DNA from: Bacteroidota bacterium
GTDB taxonomy: Bacteria; Bacteroidota; Bacteroidia; Bacteroidales; JAAUTT01
NCBI GenBank assembly: GCA_023429135.1
Contig: JAEYWD010000050.1
Span: 1 to 13,516 of the forward strand
DNA: 13,516 nt
Reading direction: 5' to 3'
Position 1 is the first letter of the stretch, and each line of letters begins with the position of its first letter. Shown in pieces: positions 1 to 7,364 of the stretch. The translations under genes were made by a program, and so were the position numbers. The notes below the pieces were generated by a model. It was not told where the DNA came from. It made no database searches and saw only the letters and a program-made list of their open reading frames with translations.

Positions 1-183
1 CAAATACTGGATAAAAAATCCTTATACATATTGAACGAACCAAATAAAAACATATATTTGTCGTCTCGAAATTTAAAGGGTTCTAAAGTTGTAAATATCT
101 CAAGTTTAAACACTTACGACATAATGAATGCTTCAGTTGTAGTGTTGTCCGAGAGCACAATTAATGCCCTGCAGAGTAATTAA
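1..183 (+). CDS. rplD: 50S ribosomal protein L4, C-terminal part (5' end outside window)
   Basis: An open frame from the first base ends at TAA 181-183 and encodes the last 60 residues. The translation contains SRNLKGSKVVNISSLNTYDI followed by MNASVVVLSES. This matches the L4 C-terminal pattern in which a 'N..G..V....LNTYD.L.A..ll.....' block forms the end of the Rossmann-like globular domain. L4 binds 23S rRNA and lines the peptide exit tunnel; in E. coli it also autoregulates the S10 operon, but that leader lies outside this window. Its place 23 bases upstream of rplW is the standard S10 order. The start and the tunnel loop cannot be assessed because the gene is truncated by the window edge, not by mutation. 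Confidence 0.93.
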   Translation, partial: QILDKKSLYILNEPNKNIYLSSRNLKGSKVVNISSLNTYDIMNASVVVLSESTINALQSN

Positions 184-206
184 CTATATATTAGGCAGAA
201 AAAGAA

Positions 207-497
207 ATGGATATTTTACTTAGACCAATAGTCACTGAAAAGTGTACTAAACTTGGCGAGAAACTGAATCAATATGGTTTCGTTGTTGAACGCACCGCTA
301 ATAAGATTCAGATCAAGAAGGCTGTTCAAGATCTTTACGGAGTGAAAGTTGCCGAAGTGAATACAATGCGGTATGCCGGAAAAAACAAGACCAGGTTTAC
401 CAAAGCAGGTGTCATCGCAGGGAGAAAAAATGCTTTCAAAAAAGCAATGGTTACCCTGGTTGATGGAGATAAAATTGATTTTTACAGCAATATTTAA
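207..497 (+). CDS. rplW: 50S ribosomal protein L23
   Basis: This 96-residue protein has the usual length for bacterial L23. It opens with LLRPIVTEKCTKLGE, the typical 'l..PiiTEKs..l' start. The central KAVQDLYGVKVAEVNTMR segment and the basic RKNAFKKAMVTLVDGDKI segment near residues 73-90 match the family's rRNA-binding extension and its final strand. L23 sits at the exit of the polypeptide tunnel and is the docking site for trigger factor and SRP. It lies 7 bases ahead of rplB in the conserved S10 order. The ATG at 207 is preceded by an A-rich leader (ggcagaaaaagaa) without a good Shine-Dalgarno match, as is common in Bacteroidota. Confidence 0.97.
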   Translation: MDILLRPIVTEKCTKLGEKLNQYGFVVERTANKIQIKKAVQDLYGVKVAEVNTMRYAGKNKTRFTKAGVIAGRKNAFKKAMVTLVDGDKIDFYSNI

Positions 498-504
498 TTG
501 AGTC

Positions 505-1329
<825 letters not shown>

Positions 1330-1350
1330 TCAGAATAACAGGAACCACAT

Positions 1351-1626
1351 ATGAGCCGTTCACTAAAAAAAGGACCGTTTATTGATGTTAAGTTGGAAAA
1401 GAAAGTTTCAACTTTAAACGAATCCGATAAGAAATCAGTAGTTAAGACCTGGGCACGCCGCTCGATGATATCTCCCGATTTTGTAGGGCATACTATCGCT
1501 GTGCACAACGGTAACAAATTTATCCCTGTATATGTAACCGAGAATATGGTAGGGCACAAACTTGGAGAATTTGCTCCAACCCGTACTTTCCGGGGCCATT
1601 CGGGAAACAGAAAAGGTGACAAGTAA
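1351..1626 (+). CDS. rpsS: 30S ribosomal protein S19
   Basis: At 91 residues it has the normal S19 length. It begins MSRSLKKGPFIDVKL, the nearly invariant family start, and carries the S19 signature FIPVYVTENMVGHKLGEFAP (57-76) followed by TRTFRGHSG. S19 binds the 30S head with S13 and contacts the A-site finger of 23S rRNA. The gene follows rplB by 21 bases in the standard order. An AGGA at 1340-1343 sits 7 bases before the ATG, so a weak Shine-Dalgarno contribution is possible here. Confidence 0.98.
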   Translation: MSRSLKKGPFIDVKLEKKVSTLNESDKKSVVKTWARRSMISPDFVGHTIAVHNGNKFIPVYVTENMVGHKLGEFAPTRTFRGHSGNRKGDK

Positions 1627-1654
1627 TTAATCCCTGTTATAAAGAAGAAATAAA

Positions 1655-2068
1655 ATGGGAGCACGTAAAAGATTAAGCGCCGAAAAAAGGAAAGAAGAAC
1701 TGAAAGGTAAATATTTCGCAGTTCTGAATAATTGTCCAAGTTCGCCACGAAAAATGCGTTATGTTGTTGATATGATACGTGGTGTAGAAATCAACAGAGC
1801 ATTGGACATTCTTAAATTTTCCAATAAAGAAGCCTCTGAAAAGGTTGAAAAATTACTCAGATCGGCAATTGCAAATTGGCAACAGAAAAACGAAGGAGAA
1901 CGCATCGAAAGTGCAAACTTAGTAGTAAGTGAAGTATTTGTTGATGGAGGCTCAATGTTAAAGAGACTCAAAACCGCTCCTCAGGGTAGAGCATATCGGG
2001 TTAAGAAAAGATCCAACCACGTTACCCTTTATATTGATAATGCACCAGTTAATCAAACAAATAATTAA
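1655..2068 (+). CDS. rplV: 50S ribosomal protein L22
   Basis: This 137-residue L22 is longer than the E. coli protein (about 110). The extra length is a charged N-terminal stretch (GARKRLSAEKRKEELKGKYF) and a short Asn/Gln-rich end. The core helix NNCPSSPRKMRYVVDMIRG (25-43) and the beta-hairpin that reaches into the exit tunnel (about residues 96-120, including LKTAPQGRAYRVKKRS) are intact. The tunnel hairpin shows no obvious insertion or deletion of the type linked to macrolide resistance in other bacteria. N-terminal extensions of this kind are, as far as I recall, usual in Bacteroidota L22. It lies between rpsS and rpsC, 6 bases before the latter. Confidence 0.96.
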   Translation: MGARKRLSAEKRKEELKGKYFAVLNNCPSSPRKMRYVVDMIRGVEINRALDILKFSNKEASEKVEKLLRSAIANWQQKNEGERIESANLVVSEVFVDGGSMLKRLKTAPQGRAYRVKKRSNHVTLYIDNAPVNQTNN

Positions 2069-2074
2069 TCAGTA

Positions 2075-2776
2075 ATGGGACAAAAAGTAAATCCGATATC
2101 GAACCGCTTAGGTATTATCAAAGGATGGGATTCCAACTGGTACGGTGGAAAAAGTTTTGCCAGTAAGTTAGTTGAAGATTATAAAATAAGGGAATATTTG
2201 AATGCACGTCTTGCTAAGGCTAGCGTTTCCAAAATTATAATTGAAAGAACCTTAAAGCTTATCACGGTTACTGTAAATACAGCACGTCCTGGAATTATCA
2301 TAGGTAAAGGTGGTCAGGAAGTAGATAAGTTAAAAGAAGAATTAAAGAAAATTACCAAAAAAGAAGTTCAGATTAACATCTTTGAGGTAAAACGTCCTGA
2401 GCTTGATGCCACAATTGTTGCAAGCAATATTGCCCGCCAGATCGAAGGTAAAATTTCTTACCGTCGTGCTATCAAAATGGCAATTGCATCTACCATGCGA
2501 ATGGGAGCTGAAGGAATAAAAGTTATTATCTCTGGTCGTTTGGGAGGCGCTGAAATGGCCCGCTCCGAAATGTATAAAGAAGGAAGAATTCCTCTCCATA
2601 CTTTCAGAGCCGATATCGACTATGCACTTGGAGAAGCTCTTACCAAGGTTGGTCAGATTGGAACCAAAGTTTGGATCTGCAACGGAGAAATTTATGGGAA
2701 ACGTGACCTTTCTCCAAACGTTGGAATGACTGCAGCCAAACCAAAACAGGGATTGAAGAAGAAAAATAAGAGGTAA
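2075..2776 (+). CDS. rpsC: 30S ribosomal protein S3
   Basis: This 233-residue protein matches S3 in length. It starts MGQKVNPISNRLGI, typical of the family. The type II KH domain carries the GIIIGKGG loop at residues 73-80. The C-terminal domain contains the S3 signature around 153-183 (SGRLGGAEMARSEMYKEGRI, then PLHTFRADIDY). S3 lies at the mRNA entry channel of the 30S subunit and, with S4 and S5, contributes to mRNA unwinding. The tail after residue 222 is Lys-rich (KPKQGLKKKNKR). It sits 6 bases after rplV and 24 bases before rplP. Confidence 0.98.
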   Translation: MGQKVNPISNRLGIIKGWDSNWYGGKSFASKLVEDYKIREYLNARLAKASVSKIIIERTLKLITVTVNTARPGIIIGKGGQEVDKLKEELKKITKKEVQINIFEVKRPELDATIVASNIARQIEGKISYRRAIKMAIASTMRMGAEGIKVIISGRLGGAEMARSEMYKEGRIPLHTFRADIDYALGEALTKVGQIGTKVWICNGEIYGKRDLSPNVGMTAAKPKQGLKKKNKR

Positions 2777-2800
2777 TGTAATTGAATAATTTCAAAGGAA

Positions 2801-3226
2801 ATGTTACAACCAAAGAAAACTAAATACAGAAGGCAACAGAAAGGGAAGATGAAAGGAGTTGCTCAAAGAGGAGCAGATCTGTCTTTCGGCTCTTTTGGAA
2901 TCAAAACCCTTGAATATGCCTGGATCACCGGTCGTCAGCTCGAAGCAGCCCGCCAGGCAGTTACCCGTTACATGAAACGTGAAGGTCAAATCTGGATCCG
3001 CGTGTTCCCCGATAAACCTATCACCAAGAAACCTGCTGAGGTTCGTATGGGTAAAGGTAAAGGTGCACCTGAAGGATTTGTTGCCCCTGTAACACCAGGA
3101 AGAATTTTAATTGAAGCTGAAGGTGTTTCTTTCGAAATTGCAAAAGAAGCCCTCCGTTTAGCAGCTCAGAAACTTCCGGTTAAAACAAAGTTTATAGTAC
3201 GTCACGATTACGCTGAACAAATCTGA
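2801..3226 (+). CDS. rplP: 50S ribosomal protein L16
   Basis: This 141-residue protein matches L16. It has the conserved N-terminal LQPKKTKYRRQQKGKMKG, the middle GSFGIKTLEYAWITGRQLEA (30-49) and the PAEVRMGKGKGAPEGFVAPV block (78-97). Arg82 in that loop corresponds to E. coli Arg81, which is hydroxylated in some bacteria and lies near the peptidyl transferase centre. L16 helps position A-site tRNA. The gene ends in three consecutive in-frame stops of different types, TGA-TAA-TAG (3224-3232), and is the only gene in the window that uses TGA. AAAGGA directly abuts the start with one base of spacing, too close to act as a normal Shine-Dalgarno. Confidence 0.98.
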   Translation: MLQPKKTKYRRQQKGKMKGVAQRGADLSFGSFGIKTLEYAWITGRQLEAARQAVTRYMKREGQIWIRVFPDKPITKKPAEVRMGKGKGAPEGFVAPVTPGRILIEAEGVSFEIAKEALRLAAQKLPVKTKFIVRHDYAEQI

Positions 3227-3240
3227 TAATAGCTTAAGAA

Positions 3241-3447
3241 ATGAAACAAGCTGAAATTAAGGAGTTATCTCCAAAAGAATTGCTCGAGCGCATTGAAGGT
3301 GAAAAAGCAAATCTTCAAAAGCTTAAATTAAATCATACAGTATCTCCATTGGATAACCCAATGAAGATCCGTAAAGTACGGAGAGATGTTGCAAGATTGA
3401 TGAATGAATTACGTATGCGTCAAATTGCCGAATCGAAGAAAAGTTAA
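3241..3447 (+). CDS. rpmC: 50S ribosomal protein L29
   Basis: This 68-residue, mostly helical protein fits L29. The N-terminal helix is KQAEIKELSPKELLERIEGE. The second helix contains NPMKIRKVRRDVARLMNE, matching the family's 'NP.rIr.vRR.IAR..T.l' signature. L29 is a two-helix hairpin beside L23 at the tunnel exit and helps form the site for nascent-chain factors. It is located between rplP and rpsQ, as in nearly all bacteria, 14 bases after the rplP stop and 8 before rpsQ. No oddities were seen. Confidence 0.97.
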   Translation: MKQAEIKELSPKELLERIEGEKANLQKLKLNHTVSPLDNPMKIRKVRRDVARLMNELRMRQIAESKKS

Positions 3448-3455
3448 CACACAAC

Positions 3456-3713
3456 ATGGAAAGCAGAAATCTAAGAAAAGAGCGTACAGGCATAGTTGTC
3501 AGCAATAAAATGGAAAATACCATTGTAATTGCTGTAAAACGGAAAGTAAAACATCCGATGTACGGGAAGTTTGTGAACAGAACTTCCAAGTTTTATGCTC
3601 ACGACGAAAAGAACGAGTGCAATATTGGCGATACAGTTAAAATAATGGAAACCAGGCCTATCAGCAAACTCAAAAGATGGCGTTTGGTTGAAATCATCGA
3701 AAGAGTTAAATAA
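3456..3713 (+). CDS. rpsQ: 30S ribosomal protein S17
   Basis: This 85-residue protein has S17 length. It contains RKERTGIVVSNKMENTIVIA (7-26), matching the OB-fold start 'GvVvS.KMdkTvvV', and the S17 signature GDTVKIMETRPISKLKRWRL (58-77). S17 is a primary 16S rRNA binder in the 30S body. The gene closes the S10-type block and is followed by rplN after only 2 bases, so translation of the two is probably coupled. Confidence 0.98.
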   Translation: MESRNLRKERTGIVVSNKMENTIVIAVKRKVKHPMYGKFVNRTSKFYAHDEKNECNIGDTVKIMETRPISKLKRWRLVEIIERVK

Positions 3714-3715
3714 CC

Positions 3716-4081
3716 ATGATACAGCAAGAAAGTAGATTATCTGTTGCAGATAACAGCGGCGCCAAGGAAGTTTTATGCATCCGCGTACTTGGTGGTACAA
3801 GAAAGAAATATGCCTCTCTGGGCGATAAAATTATCGTATCTGTTAAAAGCGCTATACCTTCGGGAGACGTTAAAAAGGGCGCTGTAAGTAAAGCTGTGGT
3901 AGTACGTACAAAAAAAGAAGTACGCCGTGCTGACGGATCGTATATCCGCTTCGACGACAATGCCGTTGTTCTTCTCAATGCACAGGAAGAAATCAGAGGA
4001 ACCCGTATATTCGGCCCTGTTGCAAGAGAATTACGTGACAGCTTCATGAAAATTATATCCTTAGCACCTGAGGTACTTTAA
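3716..4081 (+). CDS. rplN: 50S ribosomal protein L14
   Basis: This 121-residue protein is full-length L14. It starts MIQQESRLSVADNSGAKEV, a nearly invariant family start. The L14 signature runs from about residue 60 to 86 and includes AVVVRTKKEVRRADGSYIRF. It continues with RGTRIFGPVARELR (94-107). L14 contacts 16S rRNA in an intersubunit bridge and is the docking site of the RsfS silencing factor in other bacteria. It starts the spc-type block. Two tandem TAA codons (4079-4084) end it, and rplX follows after 12 bases. Confidence 0.98.
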   Translation: MIQQESRLSVADNSGAKEVLCIRVLGGTRKKYASLGDKIIVSVKSAIPSGDVKKGAVSKAVVVRTKKEVRRADGSYIRFDDNAVVLLNAQEEIRGTRIFGPVARELRDSFMKIISLAPEVL

Positions 4082-4093
4082 TAAATAAGGAAA

Positions 4094-4417
4094 ATGAGCG
4101 CGAAACTTCATATAAAGAAAGGGGACATGGTCTTTGTTAACGCTGGCGATAACAAAGGACAGCAAGGAAGGGTACTCGAAGTTCTTACCAGTAAAAGCAA
4201 AGCTATTGTTGAAGGTATTAACATGGTATCCAAGGCTACAAAACCTACTTCTAAACATCCGCAAGGCGGAATTATTAAGAAAGAGGCCCCCATCCACATT
4301 TCAAATCTTAACGTGTTGGATCCTGCTTCGGGAAAACCAACCAGAATTGGAAGAAAACTCAACAGTAAAAATAAATTGGTAAGGTACGCTAAAAAATCAG
4401 GGGAGGAGATTAAATAA
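4094..4417 (+). CDS. rplX: 50S ribosomal protein L24
   Basis: This 107-residue L24 has the KOW motif near residues 8-34 (KKGDMVFVNAGDNKGQQGRV) and the central VEGINMVSKATKPTSKHPQG segment typical of the family. L24 is one of two assembly initiators of the 50S subunit and later lies near the tunnel exit. Its stop codon TAA (4415-4417) shares its final A with the ATG of rplE (TAATG). This overlap is the only one in the window and suggests coupled translation. Its last codons also carry the Shine-Dalgarno-like GGGAGGAG for rplE. Confidence 0.97.
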   Translation: MSAKLHIKKGDMVFVNAGDNKGQQGRVLEVLTSKSKAIVEGINMVSKATKPTSKHPQGGIIKKEAPIHISNLNVLDPASGKPTRIGRKLNSKNKLVRYAKKSGEEIK

Positions 4418-4974
4418 TGAACTACGTTCCCAACCTTAAGACAAAGTATAAGGAAGAAGTAATTCCTGCACTGATGAAAGAATTCAAATATAAATCAGTG
4501 ATGCAGGTTCCCCGGTTAACTAAAATTGTGATTAACCAAGGGATAGGACAAGCAACAGCCGATAAGAAACTGGTAGAAACTGCAGTTACAGAACTTACCA
4601 ATATCTCCGGTCAGAAAGCTGTGTCAACAGTATCAAGAAAAGATATTTCGAACTTTAAGTTGCGTAAGGGTGCTGCAATTGGAGCAAAAGTAACTTTAAG
4701 ACAGGACAGAATGTACGAGTTCCTTGAGCGTCTTGTAAATGTTGCTCTGCCTCGAATCCGCGACTTCAAAGGTATCAATAATAAATTTGACGGCCGTGGT
4801 AACTATACTCTCGGAATTTCTGAACAGATCATTTTCCCTGAGATTGATATCGATAAAATCTCAAAACTTCTTGGAATGGAGATTTCGTTTATCACAACCG
4901 CTCCAAACGATGAAGAAGGATTTGCTTTATTAAAGGAATTTGGATTACCATTTAAAAATCTCAAAAAGAACTAA
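4417..4974 (+). CDS. rplE: 50S ribosomal protein L5
   Basis: This 185-residue protein matches L5. It has the signature LTKIVINQGIGQATADKK (34-51), then LPRIRDFKG (111-119) and GRGNYTLGISEQIIFPEID (126-144). L5 binds 5S rRNA and forms a bridge to S13 in the 30S head. The start at 4417 is supported by the family N-terminus (YVPNLKTKYKEEVIPALMKE) and by a strong upstream GGAGG at 4402-4406, 10 bases ahead. In E. coli, S8 represses the spc operon by binding near this start; whether that happens here cannot be told. Confidence 0.98.
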   Translation: MNYVPNLKTKYKEEVIPALMKEFKYKSVMQVPRLTKIVINQGIGQATADKKLVETAVTELTNISGQKAVSTVSRKDISNFKLRKGAAIGAKVTLRQDRMYEFLERLVNVALPRIRDFKGINNKFDGRGNYTLGISEQIIFPEIDIDKISKLLGMEISFITTAPNDEEGFALLKEFGLPFKNLKKN

Positions 4975-4977
4975 GGC

Positions 4978-5247
4978 ATGGCCAAGGAATCGATGAAAGC
5001 ACGTGAAGTGAAACGTGCCAAATTAATAGAAAAATATGCTGAAAAGCGTGCAAAATTGAAAGAAGATGGAGACTTTGCAGCTTTGAGTTTACTGCCTAAA
5101 AACTCAAGCAAAATTCGCTTACGCAACCGTTGTTTGATTACTGGACGTCCGAGAGGATTCATCAGACAATTCGGAATTAGCAGAATTGTTTTCAGAGAAA
5201 TGGCTTCTCAGGGATTAATCCCAGGAGTTAAAAAAGCAAGTTGGTAA
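4978..5247 (+). CDS. rpsN: 30S ribosomal protein S14, zinc-free type
   Basis: This 89-residue protein is the long S14 form. The C-terminal signature RCLITGRPRGFIRQFGISR (51-69) and the end GLIPGVKKASW are intact. The short zinc-binding form is about 61 residues with two CxxC pairs; this protein has a single cysteine (Cys52), so it is the C-minus type that folds without zinc. S14 sits in the 30S head next to S3 and S10. The long basic N-terminal helix (MKAREVKRAKLIEKYAEKRA) fits the non-zinc type. It starts only 3 bases after the rplE stop. Confidence 0.97.
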   Translation: MAKESMKAREVKRAKLIEKYAEKRAKLKEDGDFAALSLLPKNSSKIRLRNRCLITGRPRGFIRQFGISRIVFREMASQGLIPGVKKASW

Positions 5248-5277
5248 TAATTTTACAAAAAAATAATATATCAGATA

Positions 5278-5676
5278 ATGACTGATCCAATAGCTGACTT
5301 ATTAACCAGAATCAGGAACGGTATTAAGGCTAAACATAAGGTGGTTGAAGTTCCTGCCTCGAATATGAAAAAGAATATTACCAAAATTCTTTTCGAAAAA
5401 GGGTATATTCTTAACTATAAATTCGAAGATGAGGAAGGACCTCAGGGTATCATCAAAATAGCCCTGAAGTATCATCCTGAAACTAAAGTGCCAGCAATCA
5501 AAGCTATTCAACGTATTAGCAAGCCTGGTTTAAGGAAATATGCCGGCCATTCCGATATTCCACGTATTCTTAACGGACTTGGCATTGCAATAGTATCTAC
5601 CTCTCAAGGCATGATGACTGACAAGGAAGCCCGTCAGAAGAACATTGGAGGAGAAATAGTTTGTTACGTTTATTAA
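5278..5676 (+). CDS. rpsH: 30S ribosomal protein S8
   Basis: This 132-residue protein matches S8. The N-terminal domain begins MTDPIADLLTRIRNGIKAKH. The C-terminal signature GIAIVSTSQGMMTDKEAR (102-119) contains the STSxG core that binds helix 21 of 16S rRNA. S8 organises the central domain of the 30S subunit and is the spc-operon repressor in E. coli. A 30-base A/T-rich gap (5248-5277) precedes it and holds no recognisable signal apart from the second tandem TAA of rpsN. rplF follows after 18 bases. Confidence 0.98.
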   Translation: MTDPIADLLTRIRNGIKAKHKVVEVPASNMKKNITKILFEKGYILNYKFEDEEGPQGIIKIALKYHPETKVPAIKAIQRISKPGLRKYAGHSDIPRILNGLGIAIVSTSQGMMTDKEARQKNIGGEIVCYVY

Positions 5677-5694
5677 TCGCACGGAGGATTTACA

Positions 5695-6252
5695 ATGTCA
5701 CGTATAGGTAAATTACCCATCACCATACCCGAGAAAGTTACAGTTACTGTTGGCAAAGACAATGTTGTTACAGTAAAAGGCCCACTCGGAGAACTTAAAC
5801 AGAATATAGACCCTGATATTAAAATCGGCGTTGAAAGTGGTATACTAACCGTTACCCGTCCGACTGATAACAAACGTCACAGGTCGTTACACGGTCTTTA
5901 CAGGGCTCTTTTGAATAACATGGTTGTTGGTGTATCGAAAGGATATACAGTAAAACAGGAATTAGTTGGTGTTGGTTACCGCGCCGAAGCTAAAGGGCAG
6001 TTACTGGAACTCAATCTCGGTTATTCACACGATGTTATTATAGCTTTACCTTCTGAAATTAAGGTTGAAACTGTAACAGAAAAACGTGCTAACCCGATTA
6101 TCACTTTAAGCAGCCACGACAAACAGTTAATCGGACAGGTTGCTGCAAAGATCAGGTCGCTCAGAGAACCTGAACCATACAAAGGTAAAGGTATCAAGTT
6201 TGTTGGTGAAGTTGTTAGAAGAAAAGCTGGTAAATCAGCGGGTGCTAAATAA
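5695..6252 (+). CDS. rplF: 50S ribosomal protein L6
   Basis: This 185-residue protein is full-length L6. It has two related alpha/beta domains. The first starts MSRIGKLPITIPEKVTV. The second contains GVGYRAEAKG (92-101) and ends with the L6 signature EPEPYKGKGIKFVGEVVRRK (158-177). L6 binds the sarcin-ricin loop region and the factor-binding site. A clear GGAGG at 5683-5687, 7 bases before the ATG, is among the best Shine-Dalgarno matches in the window and stands out in a lineage that mostly does without them. Confidence 0.98.
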   Translation: MSRIGKLPITIPEKVTVTVGKDNVVTVKGPLGELKQNIDPDIKIGVESGILTVTRPTDNKRHRSLHGLYRALLNNMVVGVSKGYTVKQELVGVGYRAEAKGQLLELNLGYSHDVIIALPSEIKVETVTEKRANPIITLSSHDKQLIGQVAAKIRSLREPEPYKGKGIKFVGEVVRRKAGKSAGAK

Positions 6253-6270
6253 TATTAATTATTAAGAGTC

Positions 6271-6633
6271 ATGGCTTTAACAAAGCAAGGAAGAAGAGAT
6301 CGTATCAGAAAGAGAATCCGCAAAAGTCTTGCTGGTTCGCCTGAAAAACCAAGATTATCAGTTTTCAGGAGCAATACAGATATCTATGTTCAGGTTATTG
6401 ATGATGTTGCCGGAAAAACTTTAGTTTCGGTTTCCTCAAAGACCAAGGAATTAGCTGATAAAGTAAAAGGAATAAATAAAACAGAGCAGGCAAAGTTAGT
6501 TGGAAAGCTGGCTGCCGAAAAAGCACTTGAAAAAGGAATCTCAACCATTGTTTTCGATCGTGGAGGTTATCTTTATCATGGTAGAGTTAAATCACTTGCA
6601 GATGCCGCCAGAGAAGGTGGACTTAAATTCTAA
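6271..6633 (+). CDS. rplR: 50S ribosomal protein L18
   Basis: This 120-residue L18 has a basic N-terminus (GRRDRIRKRIRKSLAGSPEK), then RLSVFRSNTDIYVQVIDD (28-45) and the ending FDRGGYLYHGRVKSLADAAR (95-114) that closes with EGGLKF. These are the family's hallmark blocks. L18 binds 5S rRNA together with L5 and delivers it to the 50S subunit. It is placed between rplF (18 bases upstream) and rpsE (6 bases downstream), the standard spc order. Confidence 0.98.
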   Translation: MALTKQGRRDRIRKRIRKSLAGSPEKPRLSVFRSNTDIYVQVIDDVAGKTLVSVSSKTKELADKVKGINKTEQAKLVGKLAAEKALEKGISTIVFDRGGYLYHGRVKSLADAAREGGLKF

Positions 6634-6639
6634 AATACT

Positions 6640-7155
6640 ATGTCAACAAGCATCAGAAAAGTTAAAACAACCGATCTCGAATTAAAAGACAGGCTGGTTA
6701 GTATCCAAAGGGTTACCAAAGTTACCAAAGGTGGTCGTACTTTCAGTTTCTCTGCAATAGTTGTTGTAGGAAATGAAAATGGTATTGTAGGCTACGGTTT
6801 AGGTAAAGCCAACGAAGTAACTACTGCTATCTCTAAAGGTATCGAAGACGCAAAGAAAAACCTTATTAAGGTTCCTATTTATAAAAACACAATTCCTCAC
6901 GATCAGTTAGCCAAATTCGGCGGAGCTTTCGTATTCCTCAAACCTGCTTCCAGTGGTACTGGTGTTAAGGCTGGTGGTGCGATGCGTGCAGTGCTCGAAA
7001 GTGTTGGTGTAAAAGATGTATTGGCAAAATCGAAAGGTTCCTCTAACCCTCACAACCTGGTTAAGGCGACTTTCGAAGCTTTGACCCAGATGCGCGACGC
7101 TTTTACAGTAGCACAGCAACGTGGAATTAATGTTAACAGGGTTTTTAACGGATAA
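6640..7155 (+). CDS. rpsE: 30S ribosomal protein S5
   Basis: This 171-residue protein matches S5. The N-terminal dsRNA-binding-like domain carries KVTKGGRTFSFSAIVVVGNE (27-46) and GYGLGKANEVTTAISKG (51-67). The C-terminal domain contains PASSGTGVKAGGAMRAVLE (102-120). S5 lines the mRNA channel and influences decoding accuracy. The loop around residues 22-30 (IQRVTKVTK), where spectinomycin-resistance changes map in other bacteria, looks ordinary. The gene ends with tandem TAA codons and is followed by rpmD after 12 bases. Confidence 0.98.
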   Translation: MSTSIRKVKTTDLELKDRLVSIQRVTKVTKGGRTFSFSAIVVVGNENGIVGYGLGKANEVTTAISKGIEDAKKNLIKVPIYKNTIPHDQLAKFGGAFVFLKPASSGTGVKAGGAMRAVLESVGVKDVLAKSKGSSNPHNLVKATFEALTQMRDAFTVAQQRGINVNRVFNG

Positions 7156-7167
7156 TAACGAAAAGCT

Positions 7168-7344
7168 ATGTCCAAGATTAAAGTAAAATTGGTTAAAAGC
7201 ACCAGCGGAAGCAATAAGAGAGTTAAAGCTACTCTCGAAGCTCTTGGCCTCGGAAAAACCGATAGCTGTGTTGAGCATGAAAATACTCCACAGATCAAAG
7301 GTATGGTGCGCAAAGTATTGCATTTAGTAGAAGTTGAAGAATAA
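7168..7344 (+). CDS. rpmD: 50S ribosomal protein L30
   Basis: This small gene encodes 58 residues from ATG 7168 to TAA 7342-7344. The protein starts MSKIKVKLVKSTSGSNKRVK, followed by ATLEALGLGK and then TPQIKGMVRKVLHLVEVEE. These fit L30: a first strand 'ikVtlvkS.ig..~k...tl.aLGLrk' and a later 'pqirGMi.kv.hlv.ve' block. L30 is a small peripheral 50S protein. Its place between rpsE and rplO is universal for the gene in spc clusters. Its usual length is about 58-61 residues, so it is complete. Confidence 0.97.
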   Translation: MSKIKVKLVKSTSGSNKRVKATLEALGLGKTDSCVEHENTPQIKGMVRKVLHLVEVEE

Positions 7345-7364
7345 GATTCAGAAAGGATATTTAT

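Noticed and set aside
4134..4382. Plus-strand alternative frame inside rplX
   Set aside because: It overlaps a complete L24 gene in another frame and has no leader or family signature. The same holds for 4739-4933, 6500-6685, 7441-7680 and 12930-13136.
5248..5277. Gap between rpsN and rpsH as a regulatory site
   Set aside because: It is 30 bases of A/T-rich sequence without an inverted repeat, promoter match or Shine-Dalgarno.
6907..7323. Minus-strand open frames of 138 and 87 codons over rpsE and rpmD
   Set aside because: Antisense shadows of conserved genes; the true gene in the 7168-7344 part is rpmD on the plus strand.
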